Shown here one piece after another: positions 1-8,027 of a stretch of DNA of 64,000 bases (position 1 is the stretch's first letter; each line of letters begins with the position of its first letter). The notes beneath the pieces are model-generated. The model searched no databases. It was not told where the DNA came from and saw only the letters and a program-made list of their open reading frames with translations. The stretch spans positions 7,220,879-7,284,878 of the forward strand of contig NC_067206.1 in assembly GCF_026262505.1 (NCBI RefSeq), read 5' to 3'. This DNA is from Trichomonas vaginalis G3 (taxonomy: Eukaryota > Parabasalia > Trichomonadida > Trichomonadidae). The translations under genes and the position numbers were made by a program.

Positions 1-806
1 TAATGAAACAACAAATACTACAACGCAAACGACGAAAGCTGACAGAAAGATTGATGACACTCCTACTCCAACTCCTGCAATGGCGAACATCACAACAATT
101 GCTCCAAGAGTTCCAACAGGAGAAGGTATATCAGGAAATGTTTCAACTACTCATAACATTACTGAAGCAGCTAATGTTTCAGCAGTTGAGCAACCTGTTG
201 TTAATGTAACTCAGGAAAACGCTACTGAAACATCAACACCAAGACAGGATGTAAATAATGAACGTCCAGAAGTTAAGGAGGTTGCAAAAGCATACCTGGA
301 GAAAAATACTACACAAGTTCTTGAAGCAGAAAAGCATCTCAATTCAGACAAAACACCATCTCCAACTCCTGAAGCATCAGTTCCTCCAGCAATTGGTGGA
401 AATATACCTTCAGTATCACCATGGCAGAAATTTTATGGATTGTTTAAAGGAGCGAATAAGGTAATGGATGCTGCTGAGAATCTCCAAAAGTTCAAGAATG
501 AAGTCGCAACTGGTGCAAAGGAAATAGAAGAGAATGATAGAGAATTGCTGAATTAGTAAACAACAAGCTGAAGCAACTAAACAAGCAGCAGCTCCTAAAC
601 AATCTATATCTAAGTCTCAAAGACAAGGTCCTGACCCAAGTGCTAAAGTCAAACAGAATCCAACACCACCTGCAGCAGAGAAGTCCAAGAAGGACAAGGA
701 CAAGAAGAAGGATAAATCAAAGAAGGACAAGGACAAGAAGAAAGATAAGGATAAGAAAAAATCGTCAAAAGATAAAAAACATAAAAATTTATCCAGTAAG
801 AAATGA
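1..806 (+). pseudogene. Thr/Pro-rich Maverick protein with Lys-rich tail, 5' truncated and frameshifted
   Basis: The reading frame is open from the first bases of the window, so the true start lies outside it. The first part, to 556, is rich in Thr, Pro, Glu and Asn with no hydrophobic segment. A stop at 554-556 ends that frame, but the +1 frame continues without a break into an Ala/Gln/Pro linker and then a tail of KKDKDKKKDK-type repeats ending at 806. The smooth change of composition suggests one gene with a one-base insertion near 553. The basic tail would suit DNA or RNA binding, for example a virion core role, but I do not recognise the family. The stop overlaps the start of the next gene (803). 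Confidence 0.55.
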
Positions 807-1039
807 GTCAAGTCATTAAAGCATCAACTAAACAAAAGTGGTTAACTGAATATATAAAAGATGGTAAGGTTCCTGATGGATATTATGTACATACAATGAA
901 AGACGGACGTGTACAGTTCCGTAAAGTCAAGCAACCTCTCAATGATGAACAGATCAGAAGGAAGATCTCATTGTATGAAACAAAAATAAAGGACTTACAA
1001 GCTAAACTCGAAACCCACGATACTTCTCAAGAAAACTAG
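803..1039 (+). CDS. Small basic protein with a YYV-x-MKxG-VQ motif
   Basis: 78 residues, starting at ATG 803, which overlaps the stop of the preceding frame by four bases. Residues 26-49 hold a tyrosine-rich segment (YYVHTMKDGRVQFRK) that ends in PLN; the rest is charged and probably coiled coil (RRKISLYETKIKDLQAK). The same segment opens the 149-residue protein at 15552 of this element (YYVCHMKNGSVQVRKRK then PLN), so the two look like paralogues sharing an N-terminal module. Its 3' end overlaps the convergent integrase gene by 38 bases. No function is recognised. Confidence 0.6.
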   Translation: MSQVIKASTKQKWLTEYIKDGKVPDGYYVHTMKDGRVQFRKVKQPLNDEQIRRKISLYETKIKDLQAKLETHDTSQEN

Positions 1040-2069
1040 GCATATCTTTAACATGACCTTCATTAATATTTTTCCTCCAATACTGTACTTCCATTTGTGA
1101 CAACCTGTTTGGATTACCTTCACGCATACCTCTACCTGTCACTTTTCCTGTATTTTCGTTCTCAAACGTAACATCATACTTTACATCATTACCGACAAGT
1201 TCATGACCATCAATACTTTTAACAGCACCGTGTCTTCCTTGATCTAAAGTTTCTCCTTGCTTTAATCCATGCTCTATTTTTGTCCATATCTGATAACGTG
1301 GATATCTTGCAACACTTCCATCTTTTGCTCTTAACAAGTATGCACTTGTATCAACTGAATCAACTGTATAATAAGAAGGATCAAGATGTCTTCTTTGTTG
1401 GTTACCTTTACCCCATGTTCTTGGTTCAACTATGACTTGAACTTTTTGACCAGGTCTTAAGTTATAAAGGTTATTTTTTCTGACATACTCTTCTTTCAAT
1501 CTTTGCTTCTTTATATATTCCTCATTATCCTTTTCTGTGAAATCATCAGGCTTTTGTTGTGTGCTTGAATGATATTCAGTGTTGTAGTCATTAATAATTT
1601 GTCTCATTGTATCTGCAGTGAAAGGTGGTGTTTTATCACCTTCTTTGAGGTTTAACTTCATATGTAACATAGTTCTAATAGTTCTACAGAACCTATTAAT
1701 AATACCTAGTATGTTATGATTGTATTTCTGTGTCGTCATGTGCTCAATGTTATGACTGACCAACAGATCTCGAACATTTTGTGTCGTATAAGCTGGGTCT
1801 TCATCACTAGTAAGTATTGTAGGCTTCATTTCACCTGTAGCTTGTGAAATGAACTTCTGCATTGCACTTAGAACATTGTTTGAGTTCTTTTCACTCATTG
1901 GGAACGCATAACCTTTTCTACTGTTTACATTGATGAACAAAAGAAAATATGGTGGTGTTCCACCAGGATTCTCAAATGTATCGAATTGATAAGCTCCCAT
2001 ATCAGTTGAATATATTGGTAGCATCAAATCCTCTTGTATTAAAGTTTTTTCTTGTTTACCAACAGTCAT
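1002..2069 (-). CDS. Maverick retroviral-like integrase (rve fold)
   Basis: 355 residues. It should catalyse insertion of the linear element through a DDE-type strand transfer. The core begins with YSTDMGAYQFDTF (first acid), followed by a strand FLLFINVNSRKGYAFP; the second acid lies in LTSDEDPAY, and the third position in GIINRFCRTIR. Counted exactly, 35 residues separate the second acid from the third position, matching D,D35E, but the third residue is Asn instead of Glu. The C-terminal ~120 residues (PRTWGKGNQQRR, then a basic beta-rich stretch) could be an SH3- or chromodomain-like tail, as Maverick integrases often carry. ATG 2069 lies 13 bases after the stop of the upstream gene on the same strand. 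Confidence 0.9.
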   Translation of the reverse strand: MTVGKQEKTLIQEDLMLPIYSTDMGAYQFDTFENPGGTPPYFLLFINVNSRKGYAFPMSEKNSNNVLSAMQKFISQATGEMKPTILTSDEDPAYTTQNVRDLLVSHNIEHMTTQKYNHNILGIINRFCRTIRTMLHMKLNLKEGDKTPPFTADTMRQIINDYNTEYHSSTQQKPDDFTEKDNEEYIKKQRLKEEYVRKNNLYNLRPGQKVQVIVEPRTWGKGNQQRRHLDPSYYTVDSVDTSAYLLRAKDGSVARYPRYQIWTKIEHGLKQGETLDQGRHGAVKSIDGHELVGNDVKYDVTFENENTGKVTGRGMREGNPNRLSQMEVQYWRKNINEGHVKDMPSFLEKYRGFRV

Positions 2070-2082
2070 TTTTTTATTAACG

Positions 2083-2436
2083 TTAAAGTCTTACAGGCAT
2101 TGAGTAATCGCTATAACCATCATGGTCTGCGAATTCATGTAATCTTGATGCATCAGGTTCTTTCTTCGTTGGTGCATGAAACCTTGCTTCATCATAAAGG
2201 TTCATATAATGGTTTGTCACGTTTGGGGTAGACCCAATTTTTGCATATTGAGGATATGAGTAATGATACACTAAGTTGAACCCATTACTACCATCATCAA
2301 CATATATCTTTGGTGGAGGTTGTCTTATTAAATTCCTTCCTCTTGGGGCTTTGAGTTGGACGATCTGATCTAGATCATTGTAAACAACTCCTGTTGCAGT
2401 ATATTCTGTGTTGTTCTCTGGGTTAATGTTCGTCAT
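2083..2436 (-). CDS. Hypothetical Maverick protein, 117 aa
   Basis: Hydrophilic protein with no membrane segment. It has a Pro-rich patch (RQPPPKIYVDDG) and Tyr/His-rich stretches. It lies immediately upstream of the integrase on the same strand. It diverges from the gene at 2472, and the 35-bp space between them holds T-tracts for both directions (TTTTATTCTC before this start). No family is recognised. Confidence 0.55.
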   Translation of the reverse strand: MTNINPENNTEYTATGVVYNDLDQIVQLKAPRGRNLIRQPPPKIYVDDGSNGFNLVYHYSYPQYAKIGSTPNVTNHYMNLYDEARFHAPTKKEPDASRLHEFADHDGYSDYSMPVRL

Positions 2437-2471
2437 TTATATGAGAATAAAACAATTTTTACTCATAACAA

Positions 2472-3053
2472 ATGAGATCGAAGTCAATTCTTTATGGTGC
2501 AGCTAATCTTCCAATTGAACCAACAAGCAATGTTGATTCAAGAACAACTAATAACATTGTGATAAAGAACTATCCATCTGGTACAGTAAGTGATGCTCCA
2601 ACAGAGATAAAAAAAGAGGAAACAACTACGAACTCAGAAGCACCAATGTATCCTCCTCCTTTAAGTCCATTAACTTCCAACCTGACCTCATCGAGATCTG
2701 TGGAGACTTCATCGAGGATTGGTGTAGAAGAGTATTTACTTAGTATATACCAGAAGATACTTCTAGACCAAGACAAAGAGCTCTTTTCTAACTTAGTGAG
2801 CAAAGATCAGATCTTACTACCTAAGCCAGACTTGGAAGAAGTTGTTCACAGAATGACTGGGTTCAAGTGTGAAATAGACCTACTGGACCCAGACATCACA
2901 TGTTGTGGTATTCCACCACCTTTCTCAAAAATAGCTCAGATCAGAATCATTGATGAGAACAATATTGCTCAAGAGTTTAAGTATGCATATAATGCACAAT
3001 ATACTGAGTTAATAAGTAGGTATAATTTATGTCTTAAGTATGTTATTGTTTAA
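2472..3053 (+). CDS. Conserved Maverick protein with LLP...CCG motif, 193 aa
   Basis: The first ~80 residues are low-complexity Ser/Thr/Pro/Glu. From residue ~88 a compact domain follows: EYLLSIYQKILLDQDKEL, then ILLPKPDLEEVV, then DITCCGIPPPFSKIAQIRI. The gene at 48544-49232 of Maverick 2 has the same plan (IYRDIITDNY, LIILPYESLIHII, EVSCCGTVAKI), including the adjacent cysteines, so this is a conserved family in two elements. TTTTTACTCATAACAA before ATG 2472 matches the T-tract upstream signal. Function unknown. Confidence 0.65.
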   Translation: MRSKSILYGAANLPIEPTSNVDSRTTNNIVIKNYPSGTVSDAPTEIKKEETTTNSEAPMYPPPLSPLTSNLTSSRSVETSSRIGVEEYLLSIYQKILLDQDKELFSNLVSKDQILLPKPDLEEVVHRMTGFKCEIDLLDPDITCCGIPPPFSKIAQIRIIDENNIAQEFKYAYNAQYTELISRYNLCLKYVIV

Positions 3054-3081
3054 CCAAAAAATTTTTTATCTAATGTTAAAT

Positions 3082-3156
3082 ATGGTTGTTCAAACAAGAA
3101 CAAAAGCACAAATGTTTCAAGACTTACTCAATAAAACTTATTGTTTACTCAAGTAA
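3082..3156 (+). CDS. Possible 24-aa micro-ORF
   Basis: ATG 3082 follows TTTTTTATCTAATGTTAAAT, a very good match to the upstream signal of other Maverick genes, and opens 24 codons before TAA at 3154. Nothing else supports coding, so the signal may serve another transcript. Confidence 0.25.
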   Translation: MVVQTRTKAQMFQDLLNKTYCLLK

Positions 3157-3161
3157 TTATT

Positions 3162-3535
3162 TTAGAACGTTTCGACGTACTCCTTGATCTTATCAAGAGC
3201 TTCGAGCATCCGCTTCTTTGCATTGTACTTGGCGAGGATGGCTTGCTCAATGGTGAGCTCGAAGGCTTCTTTACCGATCGGACGGTGATCGCGAAGATCT
3301 TTGAGTGCATCAAGAGCTGCAGTGTACTCTGATGGTAAATGGGAGCCATCTAGTAATGGGTACAAAATGAGCATGTATTCCTGCAGTAAGTTCTCCTGTT
3401 TCAAGCGGGACTTGAACTCTTCGCGGAGATCTTGAAGCTTTTGGAGCTTCTCAGTGGCTTGAAGGTATTCAATGATGACCTTCTCTTGTCCTCAAGTGCT
3501 TGTGGGAGGAAGTGGACATAAGCTGTTGACTTCAT
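3162..3535 (-). pseudogene. Helical/coiled-coil Maverick protein, frameshifted
   Basis: The reading starts MKSTAYVHFLPQALED at ATG 3535 and continues, after a frame change near 3490 in a run of AAGAGAAGG, into a charged helical stretch (EYLQATEKLQKLQDLREEF) and ends KIKEYVETF at 3162. Together they make about 124 residues. The frame before the shift runs into unlike sequence, and the frame after it has a stop just upstream, so one indel joins two halves of one gene. Function not recognised. Confidence 0.5.
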
Positions 3536-3569
3536 CAAAAATGAAGTGGTCATGACACTTTTTAAGTTA

Positions 3570-3740
3570 ATGTCCGAGCCATACAGTGATGTCGAAGCAG
3601 CACATGAACCAAAGAAGAAGTCTTGCTGGGAAAAGACAAAGATTGTTGGTAACGCAATCCTAGCCATTTGTGTTGTTTTGAACTTGATCGTACTTCTGAT
3701 CTTGTTCTACAAACTCAACAGAGGTTATTGTCTCAAGTAA
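3570..3740 (+). CDS. Small single-pass membrane protein
   Basis: 56 residues: an acidic N-terminus, KKKSCWEKTK, then one strong membrane helix (IVGNAILAICVVLNLIVLLI) and a short basic tail. I chose ATG 3570 because it follows TTTTTAAGTTA, the T-tract signal, rather than earlier ATG or GTG codons. It sits 24 bases upstream of the methyltransferase gene. Maverick 3 also has a small membrane protein beside its methyltransferase (54871), though on the other side. A membrane role such as virion envelope or host membrane contact is possible but not shown. Confidence 0.6.
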   Translation: MSEPYSDVEAAHEPKKKSCWEKTKIVGNAILAICVVLNLIVLLILFYKLNRGYCLK

Positions 3741-3764
3741 ACACTTATTTTTATTACCATATAA

Positions 3765-4606
3765 ATGATTTTTACCAAACCTCCTTTACCTTTCATAGGT
3801 AATAAGTCGAAGATCAGGAAAGATCTTATCGACATACTCAAAGACATCAAAGGGGATTATGTCTTCGTTGACCTCTTTGGTGGTTCTCTCTATATCTCTC
3901 ATCTGTTGCATATTATGTTCCCAAAAGCAACGATCATAGCTAACGACTATGATAACTACGTTGATAGACTGAAACACATTCATGACACGAATGAAATACT
4001 TAAGGAACTTAAGGAGAGAATAAATGTTAAGCCAGATGAGAAAATTCCTACTGATCAGAAAGAGATCGTCAGAGAAGTTATAAGTAAAGCTCCATACATA
4101 GACTGGGATACATTATGTTCACGTCTTCTCTATTCTGGAGCATACAAATACTATGATCTTGACACATTAATGAAGAAAGTGTTATACCTCAGATATACTA
4201 ACTTATTTGTGAAAACATAGATGACTATCTTGAAGGTTTAACTATTGTTCATAAAGATTGGAGAATACTCTTCAATGAGTATAAAGATCTTCCCAATGTT
4301 TTCTTTATATGTGATCCTCCATACTTCCATACTTATTCTATACAGTATGGAGATGAATGGACTCTTAAAGATACTGTAGAAACCTTTGATGTCCTTAATT
4401 ATCCATCTATTTACTTCAGTAGTGATAAATCTTATACAGAAGAACTTTTAGAGATATTGACAAAAAGATATGGAGAGAAGTTTTCTATGAGAAAGCATGT
4501 TATAGATAGAGGTTTAATTAATCCTAACACTCAGAAAAATAATGAAGTAATATATGTCACTTTTTCTGTTAATGGAGAAGAGAAAGATCAAGAAGATAAT
4601 AGTTGA
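3765..4606 (+). pseudogene. D12-class (Dam-type) DNA adenine methyltransferase, one frameshift
   Basis: The protein opens FTKPPLPFIGNKSK, typical of the D12 family that transfers methyl from S-adenosylmethionine to adenine N6. Motif I-like VDLFGGSLYISH lies at about residue 40 and the catalytic DPPY box (FFICDPPYFHTYS) about residue 185. The frame breaks near 4216 (the frame stops at 4218-4220, and the continuing frame starts ENIDDYLEGL) and then runs cleanly to 4606. Maverick 3 has the homologue at 54070. Adenine methylation and Maverick-linked Dam-like genes are reported for Trichomonas vaginalis. Start chosen after TTATTTTTATTACC. Confidence 0.85.
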
Positions 4607-4733
4607 TGAGGGAACTGAAGAAGCGACGACATTCATCTTTGACGACGGAAAGCTCACATTCGTTGTCGATAAAAATGGACAACACTTACACAAAAGAAAG
4701 ACCAAGAAAATTTTTAGATCTCCCAAAAGCTAG
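4572..4733 (+). CDS. Small basic protein overlapping the methyltransferase end
   Basis: 53 residues from ATG 4572, preceded by TTTTTCTGTTA (T-tract signal). The sequence has EEATTFIFDDGKLTFVVDKNG, then a basic end (LHKRKTKKIF). It overlaps the last 35 bases of the methyltransferase and the first 59 bases of the next frame (4675). The alternating hydrophobic pattern looks like a real beta hairpin. It could be the first half of one gene with the 4675 frame. Confidence 0.45.
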   Translation: MEKRKIKKIIVDEGTEEATTFIFDDGKLTFVVDKNGQHLHKRKTKKIFRSPKS

Positions 4734-4848
4734 GAAACCAAAGGAACCATTTCCAGTACCAAGTCCAAGAACCAGAGAGACTTTTGTACCAAAACCTGTG
4801 GTTGACAAATATGATCCAGATCAGTTCTTCCAAAAATACCAAAGTTAG
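4675..4848 (+). CDS. Small Pro/Arg-rich protein
   Basis: 57 residues from ATG 4675: a KERPRKFLDLPKARKPK stretch, then Pro/Arg-rich sequence and YDPDQFFQKYQS at the end. No T-tract lies directly before this ATG, so it may instead be read by a frameshift from the gene at 4572. Function unknown. Confidence 0.4.
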   Translation: MDNTYTKERPRKFLDLPKARKPKEPFPVPSPRTRETFVPKPVVDKYDPDQFFQKYQS

Positions 4849-4861
4849 AATAAAAACTCCT

Positions 4862-5419
4862 TTATTTCTTTAGTATATATAATAAGTCTATTAGTAAGCT
4901 CTGTTCTCGTTCTGTTCTGGTGTTTTGACGTCTTTTCATGGTCTCACATAATAAGATCATGAACTTTTTCTTGAGATACTCGAAGAGCTGAGGTAAGTTA
5001 TCATCATTCTGGTATGTAGGAAGCATCCCTGCTATCGTAAGTGTTGTATCAATAAGGATTGGACTTATATCGGAAAAGTCGAGATCTGGAGTAGAATAAG
5101 AAGGTAAGTCTCTTACATGTAGGTAGTCATTATATGCTTTACGCATGAGACTGAGTTTCTGGAGCACAACTATGAGACTTTGGTTCTGACGTTCAAGTTT
5201 GCTTAAAGTTCTCTCCAAGCTTCTGTAATAAACGTCAACCTCTGTAAGAGCAGATATTTTTGCATTGATCTCGGAGATCTTTTCTTGAACTTCACCAAGT
5301 TTGACCTTAACTGACGTTTGAGCTCCCATCATGTTTTCATCAAGGTCATTCTCTATGTCATCAATGATATCTTCCCATGAAGTCATGTTTTCATCATTGA
5401 TCTTAACGTGAACACTCAT
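4862..5419 (-). CDS. Coiled-coil Maverick protein, 185 aa
   Basis: Acidic N-terminus (DIIDDIENDLDEN), then long heptad-rich helices (KISEINAKISAL, YRSLERTLSKLERQNQSL) and a helical C-terminus ending DLLYILKK. No catalytic motif or membrane segment. ATTTTTTTC precedes ATG 5419, as in other Maverick genes. The pattern suits a structural or scaffold protein, which is inference. Confidence 0.6.
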   Translation of the reverse strand: MSVHVKINDENMTSWEDIIDDIENDLDENMMGAQTSVKVKLGEVQEKISEINAKISALTEVDVYYRSLERTLSKLERQNQSLIVVLQKLSLMRKAYNDYLHVRDLPSYSTPDLDFSDISPILIDTTLTIAGMLPTYQNDDNLPQLFEYLKKKFMILLCETMKRRQNTRTEREQSLLIDLLYILKK

Positions 5420-5455
5420 GAAAAAAATGTCATGTAAAGTATAAATGTCAGATTT

Positions 5456-5854
5456 TTACTCTTGAGCTTCTTCTCTCTGGATTGACTCGTCTGTAGGGCT
5501 TAATGTGCCATCACGTTCGACCAGAAGGTTCTGCTCAGGTCTGTCAAGGAGCTGTCTGTAGGTCGTGAAGGTTTCAACGAGTCCTTGGTAAGGAGTTTGG
5601 AGATCAACATCGACCCATGGGTGTTTGCGTAAGAAAGCAGCAAGGCTTTCACGCTTGGAGTCAATGACATCTTTCTTATTGGTTAATCCTTCTTCAAAGC
5701 TTAGGATTACTCCTGCAGTTGATTCAAGTCTTTGGATCTGGCGTCTGGAAACCTTGGTGAGTTGTCTTATCCTCTCGTTTCCAAATACATGCAGGAGATA
5801 TGCAGAAATTACTTCATTAAGTTCGATTAAACAAATTGGATGAAGATCAGTCAT
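5456..5854 (-). CDS. Conserved Maverick protein, left partner of the hairpin-array junction
   Basis: 132 residues from ATG 5854 (MTDLHPICLIELNEVISAYL). Longer frames continue upstream only through the 15-bp repeats, so I take the ATG at the array edge. The gene at 62156-62520 of Maverick 3 is homologous: both have a LIELNE/LIEINE helix near the start, a shared helical core, and HPW or RPW followed by a similar C-terminus. In both elements the gene is divergent from a second conserved gene across a repeat array. DNA binding to the array would be a reasonable guess but no motif shows it. Confidence 0.65.
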   Translation of the reverse strand: MTDLHPICLIELNEVISAYLLHVFGNERIRQLTKVSRRQIQRLESTAGVILSFEEGLTNKKDVIDSKRESLAAFLRKHPWVDVDLQTPYQGLVETFTTYRQLLDRPEQNLLVERDGTLSPTDESIQREEAQE

Positions 5855-6224
5855 GGCTTTTGTAAAGCAATCTTTTGTAAAGCTGTCTTTTGTAAAGCAG
5901 ACTTTTGTAAAGCAATCTTTTGTAAAGCAATCTTTTGTAAAGCAGACTTTTGTAAAGCAATCTTTTGTCAAGACGTCTTTTGTAAAGCAGACTTTTGTAA
6001 AGCAATCTTTTGTCAAGACGTCTTTTGTAAAGCAAAAGTATTCAATTTTGTGAGAAAATGCTTTTGTAAAGCAGTCTTTTGTAAAGCTGTCTTTTGTCAA
6101 GACGTCTTTTGTAAAGCTGTCTTTTGTAAAGCAGTCTTTTGTAAAGCTGTCTTTTGTAAAGCTGTCTTTTGTAAAGCTGTCTTTTGTAAAGCTGTCTTTT
6201 GTAAAGCAGTCTTTTGTAAAGACA
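5855..6224. repeat. 15-bp hairpin minisatellite
   Basis: About two dozen copies of a 15-bp unit with core GCTTTTGTAAAGC (5-bp stem GCTTT/AAAGC, 3-nt loop TGT) and a 2-base spacer. Some units read CTTTTGTCAAGACG. One break lies at about 6032-6060. The array fills the space between two divergent genes and is open in all frames only because 15 is a multiple of three. Confidence 0.9.
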
Positions 6225-6238
6225 TAACCGACGACCGA

Positions 6239-6745
6239 ATGTCCCAAGATGGTACAACACCAGCTCCAGCATCACCAACACTAGATATGATGGCAATGAT
6301 GATGCAGATGATGCAACAGCAAACCCAGCTTATACAGCAAATGCAGGAAAAGAAAACTTTCAATAAACCTGCAAAGAACTCACAAGATCTTGAAGCTGGA
6401 CTCAATGCTCTCAGGAACGACTACAAGAGAGAGCAGATGACGTTTAGGAAGAAGGGTGATGAAGATTATGAGAATGATCCGATCGAGGAAGACGAGATCA
6501 AGTCCACTGCATCCACAAAGACCCTCCAGGATGAAAGAGATGATGAGGGATTCCTTACCAAGTCTCAAAGACTCTTTGTCCTTGAGTTCTTCACGATCTC
6601 TGCCTTGAGATCTATGAGGAATTGGAAGGGTCGCGTTCCAAGTGGCTCAAACAAGCGCGAACTACTCATGACCGCAGTACCGCTCACTAAGACAAAAGTC
6701 CAGCTCATGGACTTTATCCTTTCCGCTTGTCCCGACGAGATCTAA
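6239..6745 (+). CDS. Conserved Maverick protein, right partner of the hairpin-array junction
   Basis: 168 residues from ATG 6239. Pro/Ala-rich start, a Met/Gln-rich stretch (MMAMMMQMMQQQTQLIQQM), then LEAGLNALRNDYKREQ, an acidic linker and a helical C-terminal domain (LFVLEFFTISALRSMRNWKG). The shorter protein at 62837 in Maverick 3 shares the Pro/Gln-rich start and EEGLNRLRKEY but lacks the C-terminal domain. Function not recognised. Confidence 0.65.
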   Translation: MSQDGTTPAPASPTLDMMAMMMQMMQQQTQLIQQMQEKKTFNKPAKNSQDLEAGLNALRNDYKREQMTFRKKGDEDYENDPIEEDEIKSTASTKTLQDERDDEGFLTKSQRLFVLEFFTISALRSMRNWKGRVPSGSNKRELLMTAVPLTKTKVQLMDFILSACPDEI

Positions 6746-6802
6746 GATCTGATCAGAGTAAAAACTTACATTTATGAGCTAAGCTCAGTAATAATTAGTT
6801 GT

Positions 6803-7009
6803 TTATTCTTTCTTCTCATACTTCTGTGCAAGGTTTCCACGGAAGAACTCAAGCAACATTTGGATCTTTCCAAGCTTTCGACCTTCTTTTTCGAGGTCAT
6901 CCTGGTAAGTTCGGAATGCGTCAACGTGTGAGCTCGCATAGAATGCAGCAACAACAACCTCTTCTGCACCTTCTTTGCTGTCAAGTGGCATGAACTCGAA
7001 TCCTTCCAT
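6803..7009 (-). CDS. Small Maverick protein, 68 aa
   Basis: Starts MEGFEFMPLDSKEG at ATG 7009, after TTTTATTTGGTCGA (T-tract). The body is helical and charged, ending AQKYEKKE. Divergent from the gene at 7033. No family recognised. Confidence 0.5.
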   Translation of the reverse strand: MEGFEFMPLDSKEGAEEVVVAAFYASSHVDAFRTYQDDLEKEGRKLGKIQMLLEFFRGNLAQKYEKKE

Positions 7010-7032
7010 TCGACCAAATAAAAGTGACAAAA

Positions 7033-7335
7033 ATGTCAATGAGACCCACTCGTTGCATAGATGCTAAACCTGGTCCGAAGATGCAAAAGTTCTTCTTAAC
7101 ACTCATGTCTGACCATAGGGAGTACGGTCATGAAGAGGTCATACAGATCTTCGATCAGTGTGTACCAAAACCTGAGAATCCAGACGAACTCTTCATGAAA
7201 ATTTACTTGCTTCAATGGAGAGATGAGAGAACAGATATGAAACTCAGACCAATACCAATCTTTCTAGGTTTCTGCAATTACCTAGAACAAGCATACCAGA
7301 TTAAAGGGTCTGACACCATCTTCCTCCAAAAATAA
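7033..7335 (+). CDS. Hypothetical Maverick protein, 100 aa
   Basis: Starts MSMRPTRCIDAKPGPK at ATG 7033, 23 bases from the divergent gene. Mixed helical sequence with EEVIQIFDQCVPKPENPDEL and a hydrophobic end (IPIFLGFCNYLEQAY). No membrane helix long enough to be certain and no known motif. Confidence 0.5.
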   Translation: MSMRPTRCIDAKPGPKMQKFFLTLMSDHREYGHEEVIQIFDQCVPKPENPDELFMKIYLLQWRDERTDMKLRPIPIFLGFCNYLEQAYQIKGSDTIFLQK

Positions 7336-7345
7336 ACTTTATCGT

Positions 7346-7789
7346 TTATAATGCATCAGGATCTACATCTATTTCTTCTGCTTCATCCTCAATGTCGATC
7401 TCTTCGACAGGTTTGATAGCAGCTTTGAGTAAGTTCTTACCCATTGTCTTAAGTTCAACTGGGTTATATTCTTTGTCTTTACTCTTTGTTGATTTCGTGA
7501 GATCTACATATAAACAATAACTTTTAGTCTTGTCAAGGTTTATTCTCGCTGAGAAATGGTCAGGAATGTTTATAGCTATCTTTTCAAACTTGAGTAAATT
7601 AGCTAAACCTTCATTTGTGTATTTCTGCTTATCGACAAAGATCATGATCGGACTTGCACTATAACCATACTTTCCTTGACATAATGTTTGTGGTAAGCAT
7701 ATAAGTAGTCTCTTTGCTGTTTTATTTTGCTTCTTCACTTCATCTACAAACTGTTGGATCTTAAAGAACTTTATATGATGTTCAGACAT
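7346..7789 (-). CDS. Hypothetical Maverick protein with acidic tail, 147 aa
   Basis: Globular alpha/beta sequence (KRLLICLPQTL, SASPIMIFVDKQKY, YCLYVDLTKS), then a very acidic C-terminus (EIDIEDEAEEIDVDPDAL). It could be a single-strand DNA binding or processivity-type accessory protein, where acidic tails are common, but nothing specific shows this. Confidence 0.5.
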   Translation of the reverse strand: MSEHHIKFFKIQQFVDEVKKQNKTAKRLLICLPQTLCQGKYGYSASPIMIFVDKQKYTNEGLANLLKFEKIAINIPDHFSARINLDKTKSYCLYVDLTKSTKSKDKEYNPVELKTMGKNLLKAAIKPVEEIDIEDEAEEIDVDPDAL

Positions 7790-7853
7790 CTTTATATACC
7801 CGATAAAAAGTTCAGATAAAAAAATAATTAGCTATATTTTTATTAGTGCATAA

Positions 7854-8027
7854 ATGAGTCTTTCTTTGAGATTTTCTGATGAAGATCTAACTTTGGTAAG
7901 ATCTTTAAAAGATGATGAAAACATTCTTTCTGTCATTGATGAAGAAAAGAAATACTTCAGTAATGATGTAAAAATAGAGCTACTCATTCATACTGAGAAA
8001 CAGTTTGTGATCGTGATCTTGAGTTAA
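7854..8027 (+). CDS. Small Maverick protein, 57 aa
   Basis: ATG 7854 follows ATTTTTATTAGTGCATAA (T-tract). The protein alternates charged and hydrophobic residues (LTLVRSLKDDENILSVIDEE) and ends FVIVILS. Its stop overlaps the stop of the convergent fibre gene by four bases. Function unknown. Confidence 0.5.
   Translation: MSLSLRFSDEDLTLVRSLKDDENILSVIDEEKKYFSNDVKIELLIHTEKQFVIVILS

Noticed and set aside
3-209. A Gln/Leu-rich 68-residue frame at the window start
   Set aside because: It is the shadow of the Thr/Pro frame that is open from base 2 and continues into a conserved-looking gene.
3162-3404. Starting the 3162 gene at the TTG at 3404
   Set aside because: Helical coding sequence continues upstream of this codon and joins a further frame with an ATG at 3535.
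5855-6224. CRISPR-like array
   Set aside because: Units are contiguous 15-bp hairpins with 2-base gaps, no unique spacers and no cas genes, in eukaryotic DNA.
5456-6247. Long frames through the 15-bp array on both strands (FTKDSFTKDC and FCKAVFCKA repeats)
   Set aside because: A 15-bp repeat without stops is open in several frames on both strands; genuine ATG codons with non-repetitive, conserved protein start at the array edges.
7346-7789. Maverick cysteine protease (Ulp1/adenovirus type)
   Set aside because: No His...Asp...Cys arrangement or Q-C box could be seen here or in any other protein of the window.
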